Shown piece after piece: positions 53,804-62,710 of a stretch of DNA of 64,000 nt (position 1 is its first letter; every line of letters starts with the position of its first letter). The notes beneath the pieces were generated by a model that saw only the letters and a program-made list of their open reading frames with translations, searched no databases and was not told where the DNA came from. The position numbers and the translations under genes are program-made. Origin of the DNA: Variovorax sp. HW608. Lineage in GTDB: Bacteria; Pseudomonadota; Gammaproteobacteria; Burkholderiales; Burkholderiaceae_C. The stretch spans positions 1,364,001 to 1,428,000 of the forward strand of contig NZ_LT607803.1 in the NCBI RefSeq assembly GCF_900090195.1, in the 5' to 3' direction.

Positions 53804-54646
53804 TCAGGACGGCAGTTCGTCCTTGGTGATCACCCAAAGCTTCTTGGTGAACGGCCCCTTCGAGGTCCAGGTGATGTGCTGCCCCGACGACAGCCCGATG
53901 ATGTCGCCTGCGCGGAAGTTCTGCTTCTTCCCGCTCGCGGTCTCGACGACTTCGACCTCTCCTTCGAGCAGCAGGATCGTTTCGTCACCGAGCGTTCCCG
54001 TATAGGGCGTCACCAACGTGCCCTTGGCATCGACGTTGGTGCCGGCAATGCCCTTGCCTGAACGCCAGATGCCGCTCAGAAAGGTGCCCGTCGACCCACC
54101 CGTCCGGATGAAGAACAGTTCACCGGCCACCTGCGCGCCTTCCTTGGGCTCGGTGAAGTGATACTCCTGCCAATCGGATGGGTTGTCGCTGACGTTCGTG
54201 ACCTGGAAGTCCTGCGGCGGACTCCGCGTGGCCTGCGACCCGTTCCAGATCACCCAATACTTCTTGAAGTATGGCGCGCGGATGTCCCATTCCACTTCGA
54301 GGCCCTTCGGGTGACTGATGACGGAGCCGGGCTCGACGAGGTACTGCTTGCCAGTGGCCTTGACGGTAATGACGGCCGAGCCTTCGAGCACCACCGCTGT
54401 TTCGTCGCCAAGCGGCGACGAATAGGTCAGGCGATGCGCGCCACTCGCGGCCGCGCCGCGCGAGTTCGACCCGGTGCGCCAGAGGCCTGCCTGCAAAGAG
54501 CCGGACGTGCCGCCGGAACGGATCACCGCAATCTCTCCGTGAACCTGCTTGCCCAAGCGTGGCTCCTCCCATTCAAACGGATGCCATTGCTCCGGCTGCG
54601 GGTTCTGTGTACCGCCATGCACGGTGTCCTTGACGATGCTGGTCAT
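53804..54646 (-). CDS. Protein with two tandem cupin domains
   Basis: A 280-residue protein made of two repeats of about 130 residues. The first includes HRLTYSSPLGDETAVVLEGS and VEPGSVISHPKGLEVEWDIR, ending PYFKKYWVIWNG. The second includes LVTPYTGTLGDETILLLEGE and FRAGDIIGLSSGQHITWTSK, ending PFTKKLWVITKDE. The motif GDETAVVLEG is that of the DUF861/cupin_3 (EutQ-tail-like) group, in which metal-ligand His residues are often missing, as here. Probably a ligand-binding or structural cupin rather than a dioxygenase. It sits between an aldehyde dehydrogenase and an acyl-CoA synthetase. The ATG at 54646 gives the natural start. Confidence 0.8.
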   Translation of the reverse strand: MTSIVKDTVHGGTQNPQPEQWHPFEWEEPRLGKQVHGEIAVIRSGGTSGSLQAGLWRTGSNSRGAAASGAHRLTYSSPLGDETAVVLEGSAVITVKATGKQYLVEPGSVISHPKGLEVEWDIRAPYFKKYWVIWNGSQATRSPPQDFQVTNVSDNPSDWQEYHFTEPKEGAQVAGELFFIRTGGSTGTFLSGIWRSGKGIAGTNVDAKGTLVTPYTGTLGDETILLLEGEVEVVETASGKKQNFRAGDIIGLSSGQHITWTSKGPFTKKLWVITKDELPS

Positions 54647-54741
54647 GCTTGCTGCTCCTGTGTTGAATCGTCTCTTGGTGAAAGCCCCTCGCGGCAGAGA
54701 CGATGAAGAACGAGTCGAAACGAACCGCGCGAAACGGCTGG

Positions 54742-56250
54742 CTAGACGGCGATGAAAACCGACTTGGTTTCCAGATACGCATCGAGCGCGTTCCGTCCCA
54801 AGTCGCGGCCGATGCCGGACTGCTTGTAGCCCCCGAAGGGCATAGAAGGATCGAGCGCGCTGTGGCAGTTGACCCAGACCGTGCCGGCCTTGATCTTCGG
54901 AATCAGGCGATGCACCTTCGAAAGATTGTTCGACCAGATGCTCGCACCGAGCCCATAGGGTGAATCGTTCGCCCAGGCGGCAACTTCCTCGATCGAGTCG
55001 TACGGCAGCGCCGTCAGCACCGGACCGAAAATTTCCTCCTGCACCACTCGTGCGTTTTGGCTCACATTCGCGAGCACCGTCGGACGCACGAAGTAGCCCG
55101 CGCCCGGCTGCCGCTCCCCGCCCGCGACGATCTCCGCACCCGAGGCGCGTCCCGCCTCGATGTAACTGCAAACCCGGTCGAGCTGCTCCTGTGAGACCAG
55201 CGGCCCCATCTGTGCGGACGCATCGAAGCCACTGCCAAGTGTCATCCGATCGGCGATCTTGCCGATCTCGCCAACCACGCGCTCGTACATCTTCTTGTGC
55301 ACGTACAGCCGCGAGCCCGCGCAGCAGACCTGGCCGTGGTTGAAGAAGATCGCGTTGGCCGCGCCGGCTGCTGCGGCTTCCGGGTCGCAATCATCGAGAA
55401 CGATCACCGGCGACTTGCCGCCAAGTTCGAGCGTGAAGCGAGTCATGTTGTCAACGGAGGCATGACCGATCAGCTTGCCGACTTCGGTGGAGCCCGTGAA
55501 GCTGATCTTGTTCACGCCCGGATGGCGTGCCAGCGGTGCGCCCGCGCCCAGCCCGTCGCCGGTCACGATGTTGACAACGCCCGGCGGGAAACCAGCCTCT
55601 CGGATCAACTCGCCGAGGTACAGCGCGCTCAACGGCGTCTGTTCTGCCGGCTTGAGCACAACGGTACAGCCGGCGGCAAGCGCGGGACCGAGCTTCCAGA
55701 CTGCCACCATCAACGGGAAATTCCAAGGCACGATGGCACCGACCACGCCGACTGCTTCGCGCCGCGTATAGGTCACGAACTCGGCCTTCAGCGCATAGGG
55801 CACCGAGTGCTCTTGCGTCGAGCCTTCGATCTTGGTGGCCCAGCCGGCCATGTAGCGCAGGAAATCCACGGTCATCGCCAGGTCCACTGCGCGCGCGATC
55901 GCGACAGCCTTGCCGTTGTCGATCGACTCGATCTCGGCCAGCGCCTGCGCGTGCTCCTCGACAAGATCCGCGAGCCGCAAAATCAGCCGCTCACGTTCGA
56001 CCGGGCGCATGCCGGACCAGGGGCCTTCTTCGAAGGCCTTGCGCGCGGCGCGCACCGCGCGGTCGATGTCTTCCGCCCCGGCCGCCGCAACCTTGGCGAT
56101 GACTTTCTCGGTGGCCGGATTGCGCGTCTCGAAGGTCGCGCCGTTCGCGGCAGACACCCACTCGCCATCAATCAGCAGTTGGTGCGTTCCGCGCTTGAGA
56201 AAGCCCGCCGTGCGCTCGGATATGAAATGTTGGATATCGGAAAGATCCAT
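54742..56250 (-). CDS. NAD-dependent aldehyde dehydrogenase
   Basis: A 502-residue ALDH from the ATG at 56250 (MDLSDIQHFISERTAGFLKR), behind CTGGAGGC. The catalytic Glu is in RFTLELGGKSPVIVLDD and the Cys in FFNHGQVCCAGSRLYVHKK; the coenzyme loop is IVPWNFPLMVAVWKLGPALA. It belongs to the betaine/phenylacetaldehyde-type branch. A 12-bp inverted repeat about 120 bases upstream and a GAF-Fis regulator next door suggest control by that regulator. It likely oxidises an aldehyde whose acid is activated by the synthetase at 52081. Confidence 0.93.
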   Translation of the reverse strand: MDLSDIQHFISERTAGFLKRGTHQLLIDGEWVSAANGATFETRNPATEKVIAKVAAAGAEDIDRAVRAARKAFEEGPWSGMRPVERERLILRLADLVEEHAQALAEIESIDNGKAVAIARAVDLAMTVDFLRYMAGWATKIEGSTQEHSVPYALKAEFVTYTRREAVGVVGAIVPWNFPLMVAVWKLGPALAAGCTVVLKPAEQTPLSALYLGELIREAGFPPGVVNIVTGDGLGAGAPLARHPGVNKISFTGSTEVGKLIGHASVDNMTRFTLELGGKSPVIVLDDCDPEAAAAGAANAIFFNHGQVCCAGSRLYVHKKMYERVVGEIGKIADRMTLGSGFDASAQMGPLVSQEQLDRVCSYIEAGRASGAEIVAGGERQPGAGYFVRPTVLANVSQNARVVQEEIFGPVLTALPYDSIEEVAAWANDSPYGLGASIWSNNLSKVHRLIPKIKAGTVWVNCHSALDPSMPFGGYKQSGIGRDLGRNALDAYLETKSVFIAV

Positions 56251-56368
56251 GCCGCCTCCAGATGATTTTCCGAACGCGATATGCGTGTCGGAATGGCCGT
56301 GTTCCGACGGCCTGGAGGCACTGTAGGGAGACGTTGGGCGCACGACTGGATCAGGACAATCCCTGACG

Positions 56369-56397
56369 GGAAAGTGTTCCAGCGCGGAACACTTTCC
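56369..56397. promoter_or_regulatory. 12-bp perfect inverted repeat, probable activator site
   Basis: GGAAAGTGTTCC (56369-56380), spacer AGCGC, GGAACACTTTCC (56386-56397). It lies between the aldehyde dehydrogenase gene and the Fis-type regulator, about 120 bases upstream of the former. Its TGTTCC-n5-GGAACA core resembles enhancer sites of AcoR-type regulators. Confidence 0.75.
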
Positions 56398-56430
56398 GGG
56401 CGCGGCGCGAACTGCGCAGAAAGATCGTGC

Positions 56431-57687
56431 TCAGTCCGCCGCCTTGCGGTGGCGATAGATCAGGCCGCGCGAGACGCCGAGCAGGCGTGCCGCACGCGCC
56501 ACGTTTCCGCCGCTTTCTGCAAGCGCACGCGCGATCCTTTCGTCCCGGCTCGCGCGCAGGGTGGACGGTGCCGCGTTCGCTGCATCTTCTGCCTCGGCCT
56601 GTTCTGACTGCGATGCCGCTGGATCATCCGGCAATGCGGACGTCGCGACGAAATCTGCGGACGACTTGCAAGTTGAATGGCTCACCGAGCCGCCGGTCCG
56701 GTCGCCCGGGAGGCTGGCAGTCCTGCCACCGACGGTATCGGCAACGGCTCGCCCGGTACCGGTACGATCGTCCGGGTGCCAATGCGCCAGCGCCCAAACC
56801 CGCAGTCCATTCGGCAGACACAGATGCTTCGGTTGATCTTCGCGAAGCGCACACAGCGTATGCATCGGCCAGCCGAGTACGCTCTCGACCGCTTGCCCGA
56901 TCGCGCCATCCGTCAAGCGCCTGGCGACTTCGTTGAGCCACTTTAGATGACCCTTCTCGTCGACCACCATCAATCCCGCCTGCGGCGGAGATAGCAAACC
57001 GGGCTCGACCTGGAACGCCAACAACAACATGCCGCGCGACTGCCGCGCGACGAGGTGGTATTCGATCATCCCTGCGTAGGTGCTGATCAGGGTCGCGGCA
57101 TCGAAGCCGAACGAACGCCCTTCGACCGAAATATTCAGTACACCGGCCAATTGGGCATCCAGGTCGTGAATCGGCGCCGCGGTGCACCGCACGTTGGTGA
57201 TCTCCTCGTTGAAGTGCTCTCCCCAGCGCACGGCACAGGCCTGCCCGGTCTTCATCACGATGCCAGGTGCGGTGGTGCCGAGCGCGGGTTCGGAAAGATC
57301 GACACCGACCCGCGCGATCCCCTTCATCAGCAACTCTTCGTGCGTGTCCCGACAGCGGCTCGCATACACCACGATCCCGTCGCGGTTGGTCAGGATGATC
57401 TGGCAGGGCGTGTCAGCCAGTACCGTTTCGAGCCGGCTCAAGCCTGGCGCGGAGGCTTCCCGCAGTTGCTGGCTGGTGCGCAGCGCGGCTGCAATGTTCA
57501 GCTTGCTGACCGCGTCAAGCACCAGAGGCTCGCGTGCGCTGCGACCCGACGTCACGCAGCGATACCAGGACTGGATGACCGCCTCGCTGACGAGGCCGGA
57601 CGGCCGCTCGCCTGATTCAAAGAAGCGCTCGCGGGCCAGCGCAGCGCGCTGCTCGGGTGTGCCAAAGAAGAGCTGGGACTGGGCCAT
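56431..57687 (-). CDS. AcoR-type regulator with GAF and Fis domains but no AAA+ domain
   Basis: A 418-residue protein. The N-terminal sensor region (SEAVIQSWYRC, CQIILTNRDGIVVYASRC, VGVDLSEPALGTTAPGIVMK) is that of AcoR/PhhR-like enhancer-binding proteins. The C-terminus is a Fis helix-turn-helix (DERIARALAESGGNVARAAR, LLGVSRGLIYRHRKAAD). The sigma-54 ATPase domain expected in between is absent: no GAFTGA and no Walker motifs, only a PAS-like segment and a low-complexity linker. It must therefore act without opening sigma-54 promoters itself. It is encoded next to the aldehyde dehydrogenase gene with the inverted repeat between them. Confidence 0.85.
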   Translation of the reverse strand: MAQSQLFFGTPEQRAALARERFFESGERPSGLVSEAVIQSWYRCVTSGRSAREPLVLDAVSKLNIAAALRTSQQLREASAPGLSRLETVLADTPCQIILTNRDGIVVYASRCRDTHEELLMKGIARVGVDLSEPALGTTAPGIVMKTGQACAVRWGEHFNEEITNVRCTAAPIHDLDAQLAGVLNISVEGRSFGFDAATLISTYAGMIEYHLVARQSRGMLLLAFQVEPGLLSPPQAGLMVVDEKGHLKWLNEVARRLTDGAIGQAVESVLGWPMHTLCALREDQPKHLCLPNGLRVWALAHWHPDDRTGTGRAVADTVGGRTASLPGDRTGGSVSHSTCKSSADFVATSALPDDPAASQSEQAEAEDAANAAPSTLRASRDERIARALAESGGNVARAARLLGVSRGLIYRHRKAAD

Positions 57688-57846
57688 GCGGGGAATCCAG
57701 GGACGATGCGCCTTGTCCTTCGCCGGCGACCGGCAGACAAGCGCGCGTTACGCCTACGTGCGCAGGATCACGCTTGTATGGCCACGCCGGCGCAATGTCA
57801 ATTCGCTCTATTCCGCGATATGCGGACGAAAGCCGCGAGCGATGGT

Positions 57847-58731
57847 TCAGGAACGGGCCCTGAACTGGCTGGGCGACAAACCGGTCGAATGGCGGAACGC
57901 CTTGGAGAAGTTGGCCAGCGAGGAGAAGCCGGCCGAAAACGCGATCTCCTCGATCGAGCAACATTCGTCGCGCAGACGACGCTTGGCCAGCATGAGCCGC
58001 CGCTCAGCCACGAAGGCATGCGGCGCTCGACCTGTCGCAGCCCTGAAGCTGCGAGTGAAGTGGCCCACGCTCATGCAGGCGATGCCCGCGAGCTCAAGCA
58101 CTGTGAAGTCCTGGTCGAGATGGCCATCGATGAAGTCGACCACGCGTGACAGGCGCCGGCTGTCCAGCGGCTTGGGCATCTTGTCGGCCAGCGGCCGGGC
58201 CAGTCCCAGTTCCGAATAGTTCTTGAGGAGGTGGGCGCTGAGCGCCACCGAGAGGCTTTCGACGAACAGCCGCCCGACCCCCGTCTCGTTGGACAGCTCG
58301 CCCACGATCTGGTCCGCGATCATGCTCACGAAGGGGTCGTGATCGATCGCCTGATAACGCAGGCCGGCCCGGGCCGGATCGATGTCGAACTCGCGCTGGA
58401 CGGTCTCGGAGAACGGTTGGCCGGGCAGGAACAAGTGCAGGCAGTCGGCCATGGGCTCGACCACGTTGATGTACTCCTCCTCGATGCCCGCGGGGCACAG
58501 CCAGATGGTTCCCCGATGGCCATGCGTGTGCTCTCGCCGGCCCCCGCCTGCGCGGTCGACCAGCGTCTTCCCGCTCAGTTGAATGGCGACCTCGGTTTCA
58601 CGCGGCACCAGCCGGGGCAGTTCCCCGGCCGCGTGGCTCCAACGCTCGGCCAGGATGGCCGACCAGCCCAGCGCGCTGGAGGTCTGGCGCATCGTGCTGT
58701 TGACGTACTTGTCCAACGAATGCCCGAACAT
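57847..58731 (-). CDS. AraC-family transcriptional regulator
   Basis: A 294-residue regulator from the ATG at 58731 (MFGHSLDKYVNSTMRQTSSA). The C-terminal pair of helix-turn-helix motifs is clear (FTVLELAGIACMSVGHFTRS, FRAATGRAPHAFVAERRLML, CSIEEIAFSAGFSSLANFSK, AFRHSTGLSPSQFRAR). The N-terminal cupin-like sensor domain is less conserved. It reads divergently from the molybdoenzyme operon starting at 58901, which it may control; the GAF-Fis gene downstream is the alternative neighbour. Confidence 0.88.
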   Translation of the reverse strand: MFGHSLDKYVNSTMRQTSSALGWSAILAERWSHAAGELPRLVPRETEVAIQLSGKTLVDRAGGGRREHTHGHRGTIWLCPAGIEEEYINVVEPMADCLHLFLPGQPFSETVQREFDIDPARAGLRYQAIDHDPFVSMIADQIVGELSNETGVGRLFVESLSVALSAHLLKNYSELGLARPLADKMPKPLDSRRLSRVVDFIDGHLDQDFTVLELAGIACMSVGHFTRSFRAATGRAPHAFVAERRLMLAKRRLRDECCSIEEIAFSAGFSSLANFSKAFRHSTGLSPSQFRARS

Positions 58732-58900
58732 GGTGCTTGACCGGCTATGGGATTGATTGCAGATGGCGTGGTGCACGAAGCGTGCCGAATCATCATCCGC
58801 ACGGCAGGAAAAGTAAATGTCGCTTTGGGAGAAGGGCTTTGGCCTCCGGTCTCGCCAGACTTGCCTCACCACGTGAAGCACTGGAGAGAAAGGACCCCCT

Positions 58901-61027
58901 ATGGCCCGACACGTTGTCGTGGGCGCCTGCCCGCACGATTGCCCCGATACCTGCTCGATCCTGACCACCGTCGAGGACGGCAAGGCGGTGGCGGTGCGCG
59001 GCAATCCTGATCACCCCTTCACCCGCGGCCGGCTGTGCGTGAAGGTCAACAACTACCAGGACCGGACCTACAGCGACCAGCGGCTGCTCTTCCCGATGCG
59101 CCGCAGCGGGCCCAAGGGCAGCGGGCAGTTCGAGCGCATCTCGTGGGACGAGGCGCTGGCCGAAATCGCCAGCCGCTGGAAGGCGCTCATTGCCACGGAG
59201 GGTCCGCAGTCCATCCTGCCCTACAGCTACCTCGGAACGCAGGGCATCCTCAACGGCCTGAATGTAGGCGACCCGCTGTTCAACAAGCTGGGCGCCACGG
59301 TGTGCGAGCGCACCTTCTGCGACTCGGCCTCGTGCACCGCCTACATGATGACCATCGGCCACACGCCGGGCGCGGACCCCGAGAGCTTCGTGCACTCCAG
59401 GTACATCGTGCTGTGGGCCTGCAACACGCTGAGCACCAACTCGCACCACTGGCCCTTCATCGAGCAGGCGCGCAAGAACGGCGCCAAGCTGGTGGTGATC
59501 GACCCGGTGCGCACGCGCACAGCGCGGCTGGCGGACTGGCACATCCCCATCCGGCCGGGCACCGACGGCGCGCTGGCCCTGGCGATGGCACACATCCTCA
59601 TCCGGGACGGCCTCATTGACCGCGACTACATCGACCGGCACACGCTGGGCTTCGACGAGCTGGCCGAGCGGGTGAAGGCGTACACGCCGGAATTCGCCGC
59701 AGAGCAGACCGGCATCCCGGTGGAGGACATCCTCAAGCTCACGCGGGAATACGCCTCGACACCACCCGCCGTGGTGCGCATCGGCGTCGCGGTGGAGCGC
59801 CATGCGGGCGGCGGGCAGACCGTGCGGGCGATCGCCTGCCTGCCCGCGCTCATCGGCGCGTGGAAGCACGTGGGTGGCGGCCTGCTGCAGCTGCCGATCT
59901 GGGCCTTTCCGGTGAACTGGCCGGGGCTGATGCGGCCGGACCTCCAGCCGGAATCGATGCGGGTGATCAACTCCTGGCGCCTGGGCCCGGCGCTCACGGG
60001 CGAGACGTCGCTGGATCCGCCGATCCGCTCGCTGTTCGTCTACAACGCCAACCCGATGGCCATGGTCAGCGACCAGGACAGGATCGAACGGGGCCTCGCG
60101 CGCGAAGACCTCTTCACCGTGTGCAGCGAGCATTTCATGACCGACACGGCGCGCTTCGCGGACATCCTGCTGCCGGCCACGACGCAGTTGGAGCAGAAGG
60201 ACATCATGTTCTCGTGGGGGCACCTGTACCTGTCCTACAACAACCCGGCCATCGAGCCGCTCGGCGAAGCGGTGCCCAACACCGAGCTGTTCCGCCGCCT
60301 GGCGCGGGCGATGGGCATCGAGGATCCTTTCTTCCATCGCTCGGACGACGAGATGATCGAAGCATCGCTGGACTGGAGCAGCCCGGTGCTCGAAGGCATC
60401 ACCCTGGAGGAACTGAGGCGCAAGGGCTTCATGCGCCTGAACATGCCCGTGGCTGACGACTGGGCGCCGCACCGTGAAGGCAACTTCCCGACGCCGTCCG
60501 GCAAGTGCGAATTCAAGTCATCCATGGCAGAGGGCGGCAACTTCGTGGTGCCACTCTTCAGGCAGGGCTATGGCGGCCAGCAGGCGGGCGAGCCGGTGGA
60601 CCCGCTGCCGCACTACGTCGCACCCAACGAAAGCCCGGCCACTGCGACCGCGCTGGCGCAGCGCTATCCCTTGAGCCTGATCTCGCCCAAGAGCCATGCC
60701 TTCCTCAATTCCAACTACGGGAACCTGCCGGCCCAACGTGCTCAGGCGGGCGAGGAGCAGATGGTGCTGCTGCATCCCGATGACGCGAGCGCCCGCGGCA
60801 TTGCCGCCGGAACGCCGATCCGCGTCTTCAACGACCGCGGCGCCTTCGAGGCCAAGGCCACGCTCTCGGCCGACGTGTCGCCGGGGCTGGTGATGGCGCC
60901 CTCGGGCTACTGGCACCGGTCGAACCGCGCCGGCCCGACGGTGCACGCGCTCACGCCCCTGGCCTTCGCGGACCTGGGCCGCGCGCCCACCTTTTCCGAC
61001 ACGCTGGTGCAGGTCGTCGCCCTCTGA
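58901..61027 (+). CDS. Molybdopterin oxidoreductase of the DMSO reductase family
   Basis: A 708-residue cytosolic enzyme without a Tat signal. N-terminal [4Fe-4S] motif ACPHDCPDTCSILTTVEDGK with the fourth Cys in FTRGRLCVKVN. The Mo-pterin landmarks are TVCERTFCDSASCTAYMMTI, VLWACNTLSTNSHHWPFIEQ, KLVVIDPVRTRTARLADWHI, RPGTDGALALAMAHIL and SLISPKSHAFLNSNYGN. The Mo ligand is probably in the CDSASC segment but cannot be fixed from sequence alone. It heads an operon with a ferredoxin and a ferredoxin reductase that can exchange electrons with NAD(P)H. Substrate unknown. Confidence 0.88.
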   Translation: MARHVVVGACPHDCPDTCSILTTVEDGKAVAVRGNPDHPFTRGRLCVKVNNYQDRTYSDQRLLFPMRRSGPKGSGQFERISWDEALAEIASRWKALIATEGPQSILPYSYLGTQGILNGLNVGDPLFNKLGATVCERTFCDSASCTAYMMTIGHTPGADPESFVHSRYIVLWACNTLSTNSHHWPFIEQARKNGAKLVVIDPVRTRTARLADWHIPIRPGTDGALALAMAHILIRDGLIDRDYIDRHTLGFDELAERVKAYTPEFAAEQTGIPVEDILKLTREYASTPPAVVRIGVAVERHAGGGQTVRAIACLPALIGAWKHVGGGLLQLPIWAFPVNWPGLMRPDLQPESMRVINSWRLGPALTGETSLDPPIRSLFVYNANPMAMVSDQDRIERGLAREDLFTVCSEHFMTDTARFADILLPATTQLEQKDIMFSWGHLYLSYNNPAIEPLGEAVPNTELFRRLARAMGIEDPFFHRSDDEMIEASLDWSSPVLEGITLEELRRKGFMRLNMPVADDWAPHREGNFPTPSGKCEFKSSMAEGGNFVVPLFRQGYGGQQAGEPVDPLPHYVAPNESPATATALAQRYPLSLISPKSHAFLNSNYGNLPAQRAQAGEEQMVLLHPDDASARGIAAGTPIRVFNDRGAFEAKATLSADVSPGLVMAPSGYWHRSNRAGPTVHALTPLAFADLGRAPTFSDTLVQVVAL

Positions 61028-61064
61028 GCCCGCGCCTCTCCCCAACCTTTTCCCCTTCACGAAC

Positions 61065-61370
61065 ATGGCCTACGTCGTCACCGACCTCTGTACCGGCTGC
61101 CGCTACACCGAATGCGTCACCGTCTGCCCCGTCACCTGCTTCCACATGGACGAGCGGATGACCTACATCGATCCGGAGAACTGCATCGACTGCGGAGGCT
61201 GTGCCACCGCATGCCCGGTGGGCGCCATCCAGGCTTCGTTCCTTCTTCCCGCCGACAAGGCGCCGTGGATCGAGATCAACAGGCTCCGGTCGGCCGAGAC
61301 GCCGGTGATCGCCGAACGCCTGCCGCCCTTGCCCACCGCCGAAGCGCGGCGCATGGAGCTGGGCCTATGA
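61065..61370 (+). CDS. Ferredoxin, two-cluster type
   Basis: A 101-residue ferredoxin of the 7Fe/8Fe type found in Proteobacteria (FdxA-like). Cluster motifs are CTGCRYTECVTVCPVTCFH and CIDCGGCATACPVGAIQ, and the C-terminal extension WIEINRLRS is typical. It lies between the molybdoenzyme and a ferredoxin reductase, overlapping the latter's start, and should carry electrons between them. Confidence 0.92.
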   Translation: MAYVVTDLCTGCRYTECVTVCPVTCFHMDERMTYIDPENCIDCGGCATACPVGAIQASFLLPADKAPWIEINRLRSAETPVIAERLPPLPTAEARRMELGL

Positions 61371-62710
61371 GCGACGCCTCGCCGTTCAGGGTGGCCGTCG
61401 TAGGCGCGGGGCCCAGCGGCTTCTACGCCGCCGAGGCCCTGCTGCGCTCGGCGCTGCCCATGCGCGTCGACCTGCTGGAGCGGCTGCCCGTGCCCTATGG
61501 CCTCGTGCGCTACGGCGTCGCGCCCGACCACCCCAAGCTCAAGCAGGTGACCGCCGTCTTCGACCGAATCGCGGCGATGCCCGGCTTTCGCTTCGTCGGC
61601 GGCGTCGACCTCGGCGCGGACGTCTCGGTCGACGCGCTGCTGGCGAGCTACCACGCGGTCATCCTGGCCACAGGCGCACCGCTGGGCCGGCCCATGGGCA
61701 TCCCCGGCGAAGACCTGCCCGGCAGCCACCTGGCCAGCGATTTCGTCGGCTGGTACAACGGCCACCCGGACCAGAAGGACTGCCACTTCGACCTGTCGTG
61801 CGAACGCGCGGTGATCGTCGGCCAGGGCAATGTCTCGCTCGACGTGGCGCGTATCCTGCTGAAGGGCGTGGACGCGCTGCGCCGTACCGACATCGCGGCC
61901 CAGGCGCTGGACGCCCTGGCGCGTAGCCGCGTGCGCGAGGTGTACATCGTCGGGCGCCGCGGTCCTGCGGATGTCCGCTTCTCGCCCAAGGAACTGCACG
62001 AGATCGGCGAGCTGCCTTCGTGCGACACGCTGGTGGACGCTGCCGACCTCCGCGCCGAAAGCTTCGCGGTGCCCGCCGGAACCGATGCGGAGAAGGCGGC
62101 GGCCATCGCGATGCTGGAGCGCCTGGCAGTCGTTCGCGCTGCCAAGGAAAAACGCTGCGTCTTCCGCTTTCACCTGGAGCCGCAGGGCATCGAAGGCGCC
62201 ACGTCGATCGAGCGTATTCGTTTCGGGAGGCCGCACGGCTTGCCGGCGGGCCCGGAATCCGTCGAGCTCGAATGCGGCCTGGTGTTCTCCAGCATCGGAC
62301 GCCGGTCGTGCTCGATCGCGGGTGTTCCCTACGACGCGGGCCGCGGCACGCATGCGAATCTCAACGGCCGCGTCATCGACGGCGGAAGGCTCGTGAGCGG
62401 CCTCTATGTGTGCGGCTGGAGCAAGCGCGGGCCCCAGGGCACCATCGGCACCAACCGCGCCTGCAGCTACGAAACCGCCGAGGCGGTGCTGGCCGACCTG
62501 CCGGCCCTCGCGCATCGCACGCCGGCGGTTGAACACCCCCTGCGCGGCGCCAGGCCCGCGCAGTACGTCGGGAAGTACCTCGACTTCCAGGACTGGGCGC
62601 GCATCGACGCTGCCGAGGTGGCGCGCGGTGCCGCGCTCGGCAAGCCGAGGGAGAAGTTCGTCTCGCTCGAGCATCTGTATGCGGCGGCGCGCGAGGAGCT
62701 TCCATGCTGA
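61367..62710 (+). CDS. Ferredoxin-NADP+ reductase, adrenodoxin-reductase type
   Basis: A 447-residue flavoprotein of the FprA/adrenodoxin reductase family. FAD motif VAVVGAGPSGFYAAEALLRS, then PVPYGLVRYGVAPDHPKLKQ, the NADP motif VIVGQGNVSLDVARILL with GRRGPADVRFSPKELHEI, and GWSKRGPQGTIGTNRACSYE. Start at 61367 overlaps the ferredoxin stop. It would shuttle electrons between NADPH and the adjacent ferredoxin for the molybdoenzyme. Confidence 0.92.
   Translation: MSDASPFRVAVVGAGPSGFYAAEALLRSALPMRVDLLERLPVPYGLVRYGVAPDHPKLKQVTAVFDRIAAMPGFRFVGGVDLGADVSVDALLASYHAVILATGAPLGRPMGIPGEDLPGSHLASDFVGWYNGHPDQKDCHFDLSCERAVIVGQGNVSLDVARILLKGVDALRRTDIAAQALDALARSRVREVYIVGRRGPADVRFSPKELHEIGELPSCDTLVDAADLRAESFAVPAGTDAEKAAAIAMLERLAVVRAAKEKRCVFRFHLEPQGIEGATSIERIRFGRPHGLPAGPESVELECGLVFSSIGRRSCSIAGVPYDAGRGTHANLNGRVIDGGRLVSGLYVCGWSKRGPQGTIGTNRACSYETAEAVLADLPALAHRTPAVEHPLRGARPAQYVGKYLDFQDWARIDAAEVARGAALGKPREKFVSLEHLYAAAREELPC

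Noticed and set aside
56285..56310. GTCGGAA...TTCCGAC inverted repeat upstream of the aldehyde dehydrogenase, considered as a second activator site or sigma-54 promoter.
   Set aside because: It lacks the GG/GC spacing of a -24/-12 promoter and is shorter than the 56369-56397 dyad; left unassigned.
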